Of a DNA stretch of 64,000 nt, positions 60,500-64,000 are shown piece after piece; position 1 is the stretch's first letter, and the number at the start of each line of letters is the position of its first letter. Under the pieces are notes generated by a model. The model ran no database searches. It had not been told where the DNA came from and saw only the letters and a program-made list of their open reading frames with translations. The position numbers and the translations under genes are program-made. Source of the stretch: Bacteroidetes bacterium GWF2_40_14 (lineage in GTDB: Bacteria > Bacteroidota > Bacteroidia > Bacteroidales > UBA932); contig MEOK01000001.1 of NCBI GenBank assembly GCA_001769195.1, positions 62,001-126,000 of the forward strand. Reading direction: 5' to 3'.

Positions 60500-62298
60500 T
60501 TAAAAAACTCCTTAAGATTTATATTTTGCTCTAAATCAAGGCCCTCTTTAAACACTAACTCGGAAGAGCCGCTTTTCAAAAGATATAATCTGACCTTTTC
60601 GGGTTGTTTTTTCAGGGGAAGGTTGCCAGTATCCAGGATTCCGTTCCCATTTAAATCCTGCGTTATTCTTATGTTGTACTTTCCCGGTTGAATGTAAGGA
60701 AACTCAAGTTTGGTATCATGGGTGATCTTAAAACCCCTGTATACTTTGTCCCTTGTCTGGTTTGTGAGCTCTATCAAATATGAACCGTCTGCTCCCGAAA
60801 TATTCAAAGTAAGCCTGGACAGCTTATCACTGTTTGGTAGCATTACATTTGTTCTTGAAGAGTCATTTGTAAATTTGTAAACATCCTTGAATGTCCCTTC
60901 TGCTATTCTGAGGATATATTCATAACCCTGAAGCATTTTAATGTTAGGTTTAACATAGTAAAATCTTGTCTCTAAAGAGTCCTGAGTAAAGATGAATGGC
61001 TCCTTTGCCAAAATACCTTTTGGGGTTTTAGAAAAAAGAGTGACTGAGTCATGTTTGATGCTGATAAATGGTGCCGGGAATATGAGTTTGAACCCCTCTT
61101 GTTCGATCATATCCGGCTTAGCTTCTATTGCCAGTTTCAACAGATCTGTCCTGGGAGGTTTTATATCAGTTGTTCCTGGTGTACGTCTGGCAGGAGGGGC
61201 TTGCTTGACAGTTTTTGGTGCTACCAGCATCAGACTTTCTCTGCTGACAACAAGATTCGACAGGCTATCTGATTTATAGTATTTTATATCGAACATAAGC
61301 GTATCAGATACTATTAAGGAGTCTTTTATCCACAATACCAGACTGTCTCGGGTGATATTAAACTGTTTAATAATTTGTGTGGAATCGTATCCTCTGAAAC
61401 CCATAGAATCAATTTTGACATAAGGAGCGGCAAATGTCACAAAAGCCATTTTTCTCTGAGGACGCTTTTTATCTTTTATATACTGTTTTTGTGATGCTTC
61501 ACGGAAAAGATACATTTCGGTCTGAAATGGTCTTGCCAGAGCCTTGCTTGTATCTTTCATATCTACAAACCTTAACTCTTCAGATTCTTTTGCCATAACC
61601 TTCGTAGGAACAACAAGAGAGTCACAAAAGGAAATCATCTCATTCTCAGGATCGTAATGATTGTTATTATTAATGTCTTTGAAAGCATACAATCTGTATG
61701 GAATAGGTTTAAGGTTCATACCTACATAATACCCCCATTTGTCACTCTTTGCCAATACAGAAGGGTAATTTTTGTATATTGCAGTATCAGAGAGATTAGA
61801 ATAGAACCCCACAACTATGTCTTCCATAGGGAGGAGTGTCCTTGAGTCCATAATCACTCCGGCATACATCATAGAATCTACGCTTTTTCCCGTAGAAAAG
61901 GAATAGACATAAGGGTAGAAAACATTTCCCTCGTTATTGTCGTTTATGGAAGTACCAAAATGCAGGGAGTAAGTAGCAGACGAGTCAAGTATCTCCGGAA
62001 ATGTTACAAAAATGCTTTTACCGCGGATCTTTGTTGTAAGTCTCTTTTTTTGAGGTGGAGAAAGGTACACGAACTTGTTTGGCTCCTTTAAAACAACATA
62101 TTCGTCAAACTTCATCTCAATTGTTCCCCCCTTTACCGGAAAATTTACTGAATTAGAGTCGGGTAAAACCTTTATTAAAACCGGTGGTATAGTATCTTTT
62201 GGCCCTCCGGTTGGTGGAGTGGAGGTATTGGCACATGAGTGTACTACATAATAAAGTACTATAAACAAAACAGATAATTGAATCTTCTTGCTTTTCAT
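60496..62298 (-). CDS. Lipoprotein with SbsA-type Ig-like domain
   Basis: A 600-residue envelope lipoprotein: signal peptide with the lipobox VVHSC (Cys22), then a Ser/Thr/Pro-rich start (NTSTPPTGGPKDT) and a SbsA Ig-like domain at about residues 38-135 (PPVLIKVLPDSNSVNF, IEMKFDEYVVL). Further beta-rich modules follow, and near the C-terminus DLNGNGILDTGN resembles a calcium-binding or carboxypeptidase-regulatory-like turn. The family is conserved in Bacteroidota without a known role, often in this position next to rel or ispG. It starts 5 bp after rel and overlaps the next gene by 4 bp. Confidence 0.83.
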   Translation of the reverse strand: MKSKKIQLSVLFIVLYYVVHSCANTSTPPTGGPKDTIPPVLIKVLPDSNSVNFPVKGGTIEMKFDEYVVLKEPNKFVYLSPPQKKRLTTKIRGKSIFVTFPEILDSSATYSLHFGTSINDNNEGNVFYPYVYSFSTGKSVDSMMYAGVIMDSRTLLPMEDIVVGFYSNLSDTAIYKNYPSVLAKSDKWGYYVGMNLKPIPYRLYAFKDINNNNHYDPENEMISFCDSLVVPTKVMAKESEELRFVDMKDTSKALARPFQTEMYLFREASQKQYIKDKKRPQRKMAFVTFAAPYVKIDSMGFRGYDSTQIIKQFNITRDSLVLWIKDSLIVSDTLMFDIKYYKSDSLSNLVVSRESLMLVAPKTVKQAPPARRTPGTTDIKPPRTDLLKLAIEAKPDMIEQEGFKLIFPAPFISIKHDSVTLFSKTPKGILAKEPFIFTQDSLETRFYYVKPNIKMLQGYEYILRIAEGTFKDVYKFTNDSSRTNVMLPNSDKLSRLTLNISGADGSYLIELTNQTRDKVYRGFKITHDTKLEFPYIQPGKYNIRITQDLNGNGILDTGNLPLKKQPEKVRLYLLKSGSSELVFKEGLDLEQNINLKEFFK

Positions 62299-62303
62299 TT
62301 CGT

Positions 62304-64000
62304 TCAGTCTTCTTTTATTTCGGTTCGATTAACGCTCTCAATGCCTTTCACCTGTGTCATCTGTTTTATCATTTTTTCAAGATCCTCAGTATTGTGCACA
62401 TAAAGGTCTATATATCCTTCAAATATTCCATCGTGAGTTTCGATGAATATCTTTCTTATGTTTACACTTAATACAAGTGTGATATATTGTGTCAGTTCAT
62501 TGAGAATTCCAATCCGGTCAATCCCTCTCATGCTGATTCTGGCCAGAAAAGATAATACAGTGTGTTTGCTCCATTTTGCACTTACAATTCTGTCAGCATC
62601 CCTTGCCGCCATTAAAATAGCTTCCTGACAGCTTTTTTTGTGAACAGTAACCTCTCCATCGTCACTCAGGAATCCTATTACTCCGTCTCCTGGGATTGGT
62701 CTGCAACATTTTGCTACCTGATATGACAGGGTTTTCTCCAAAGGATTCTCGCGAAGCAGAAAGTCCTTCTTTTTGTCAATATTTGATATTTTTAGCGGTT
62801 TGGATTTTTGAATTTCAGCTTTTTCACCTGCACTTTTCTCTTCCCGATCTTGTTCATCTTCATCTTCATAATCATCAATTTCAGACTCATCCTCAGAATC
62901 ACCTCCACTTAATCTTGAAAACTGGAGATTCCAGTATCTTACAAACTTGTTGCTTGAATTTTTCTTGAGCATCTTTGAAAGATCAGAAAGGTCGAGCATT
63001 CCAGCACCAATTTTACTGAATAATTCCTCCCTGTTGTTCAAACCATAGGCTTCAGATAGTTTTTTATATACTCTTGCCTGTGGTTTTATACCTAACTCTT
63101 TTAATTTTTCCGTCAATATTCCCTGCCCTTTTTTCAAATGATCCTTTATTTCTGATTTTAAAGTATCCATTATCAAGGTTCTGGCTTTGGGGGTCTTTAC
63201 AAAATCAAGCCACTCCCTTTGAGGCCTCTGTGACTCTGCAGTTATGATTTCCATCTGGTCGCCATTTCTCAATTCGTATGTGAGAGGGACCAGCTTGAAA
63301 TTGGCTTTTGCTGCAATAGCCTTATTTCCAACCTCAGTGTGTATAGCATAGGCTAGATCCAGTGCAGTAGAACCTTTTGGCAATGCTTTTGACTCTCCTT
63401 TAGGAGTAAATACATAAATTTCTGATGACAGCAGACCAGTATGAAATTTATCCAGAAAATCCAAAGCATTTACATCTGGATTTTCCAAGACTTCCCTCAC
63501 CATGTTGAGCCATTTGTCCATCTCGTTTTCAGAAGGAGTTCCCCCTTTATATGTCCAATGAGCGGCAACCCCTCTTTCTGCAAGATTGTCCATTCTGCTG
63601 GTTCTTATCTGAACCTCTATCCAGTTACCCTGTGGCCCCATTACTGTGCAATGAAGGGCCTCGTATCCATTAATCTTTGGCGTGCTCACCCAATCCCTTA
63701 TTCTGTCTGTCTTGGACAGATAAAGTTCTGTAATTAGTGAATATATATGCCAGCATTGTATTCTTTCAGGTTCTTCACCTTTGGGTTCAAAAACGATTCT
63801 TACAGCATAGAGGTCATAAATTTGCTCAAAAGGAATTGATTTTGTATTCATTTTCCTCCAGATGGAGTAGGGGGTCTTGGTTCTTTTACTTACAGCAAAC
63901 TGATATCCTGCTTGTTTAAGACTCTCGGATATTGGTTCCATGAACTTCTCGATTGCACACCCTCTTTCAACAACCGTTTGTGCAATTTTTGACTGTACAG
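62304..64000 (-). CDS. rel: RelA/SpoT (p)ppGpp synthetase/hydrolase, 5' partial
   Basis: The frame is open through the right edge: 19 further codons are readable before the Met at 63941, so the HD hydrolase domain and the start lie outside. Visible domains (numbered from that Met): the RelA synthetase core with TPYSIWRKM, YDLYAVRIV and TPKINGYEALH; TGS at ~172-235 (IYVFTPKGESKALPKGSTALDLAYAIH); a helical segment; a strongly acidic linker at 346-378; the zinc-finger/RIS region with AKCCRPIPGDGVIGF; and a C-terminal ACT domain (DRIGILNELTQYI). It makes and/or degrades the alarmone ppGpp. Whether the hydrolase is active cannot be judged from this part. It heads the operon ending at pepD. Confidence 0.95.
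   Translation of the reverse strand, partial: VQSKIAQTVVERGCAIEKFMEPISESLKQAGYQFAVSKRTKTPYSIWRKMNTKSIPFEQIYDLYAVRIVFEPKGEEPERIQCWHIYSLITELYLSKTDRIRDWVSTPKINGYEALHCTVMGPQGNWIEVQIRTSRMDNLAERGVAAHWTYKGGTPSENEMDKWLNMVREVLENPDVNALDFLDKFHTGLLSSEIYVFTPKGESKALPKGSTALDLAYAIHTEVGNKAIAAKANFKLVPLTYELRNGDQMEIITAESQRPQREWLDFVKTPKARTLIMDTLKSEIKDHLKKGQGILTEKLKELGIKPQARVYKKLSEAYGLNNREELFSKIGAGMLDLSDLSKMLKKNSSNKFVRYWNLQFSRLSGGDSEDESEIDDYEDEDEQDREEKSAGEKAEIQKSKPLKISNIDKKKDFLLRENPLEKTLSYQVAKCCRPIPGDGVIGFLSDDGEVTVHKKSCQEAILMAARDADRIVSAKWSKHTVLSFLARISMRGIDRIGILNELTQYITLVLSVNIRKIFIETHDGIFEGYIDLYVHNTEDLEKMIKQMTQVKGIESVNRTEIKED

Overview
The window is an AT-rich, densely coded chromosomal segment from an anaerobic member of the Bacteroidota, most likely order Bacteroidales. 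The evidence is: Bacteroidota-type -7 boxes (TAnnTTTG) upstream of many genes; weak Shine-Dalgarno signals; typical lineage proteins (golvesin/amidase 'xanthan lyase-like' secreted protein, head-GIN DUF2807 protein, long PruA, C69 peptidase, SbsA-like Ig lipoprotein, insertion-bearing IspG); and a lysine-fermentation operon of the kind known in Porphyromonas and Fusobacterium. Genus cannot be fixed by reading alone. No rRNA, tRNA, CRISPR array, IS element or prophage was seen.

Layout. (1) 1-3401: a four-gene corrinoid methyltransferase-type cluster, cut by the left edge: a URO-D/MtaA-like protein fused to a thioredoxin-fold domain, a CobW/G3E GTPase, a stand-alone MetH-type reactivation domain, and a second URO-D methyltransferase. 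(2) 3416-13055: phosphate uptake (DUF47-PiT), HtpG, a large secreted amidase/golvesin protein, a PLP-dependent D-cysteine desulfhydrase/ACC deaminase homologue, and PruA. (3) 13129-20491: ECF sigma factor with a membrane partner and a GIN-domain secreted protein, an M19 dipeptidase behind a perfect inverted repeat, an SDR, a beta-lactamase-fold lipoprotein, CinA and PyrD. (4) 20537-24426: an XRE repressor-like gene and divergent queA, separated by a ~500 bp AT-rich regulatory region carrying evenly spaced palindromic operators, then a YyaL-like protein that has lost its CxxC. (5) 24466-29135: acyl-CoA ligase, membrane M28 peptidase, acyltransferase.

(6) 29305-41256: one promoter followed by twelve co-directional genes (atoD, kal, kce, kdd1, kdd2, kamA, kamB, kamC, kamD, kamE, atoA, thiolase). 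They encode the conversion of L-lysine through beta-lysine and 3,5-diaminohexanoate to crotonyl-CoA and acetoacetate, then CoA transfer and thiolysis to acetyl-CoA. kdd is tandemly duplicated, with diverged cofactor-specificity loops. Butyryl-CoA dehydrogenase is not in the window.

(7) 42744-51168, minus strand: MarR regulator, then hdrC-hdrB-hdrA(short)-hdrC2-membrane cytochrome b/HdrD fusion, then cysteate synthase and a SulP anion transporter. This looks like a quinone-linked thiol/disulfide oxidoreductase next to sulfonate biosynthesis and is, with the corrinoid cluster, the best candidate here for an undescribed system. (8) 51221-64000: rmuC, carAB, and an operon rel-(Ig lipoprotein)-(outer-membrane protein)-ispG-pepD closed by a terminator; rel runs off the right edge.
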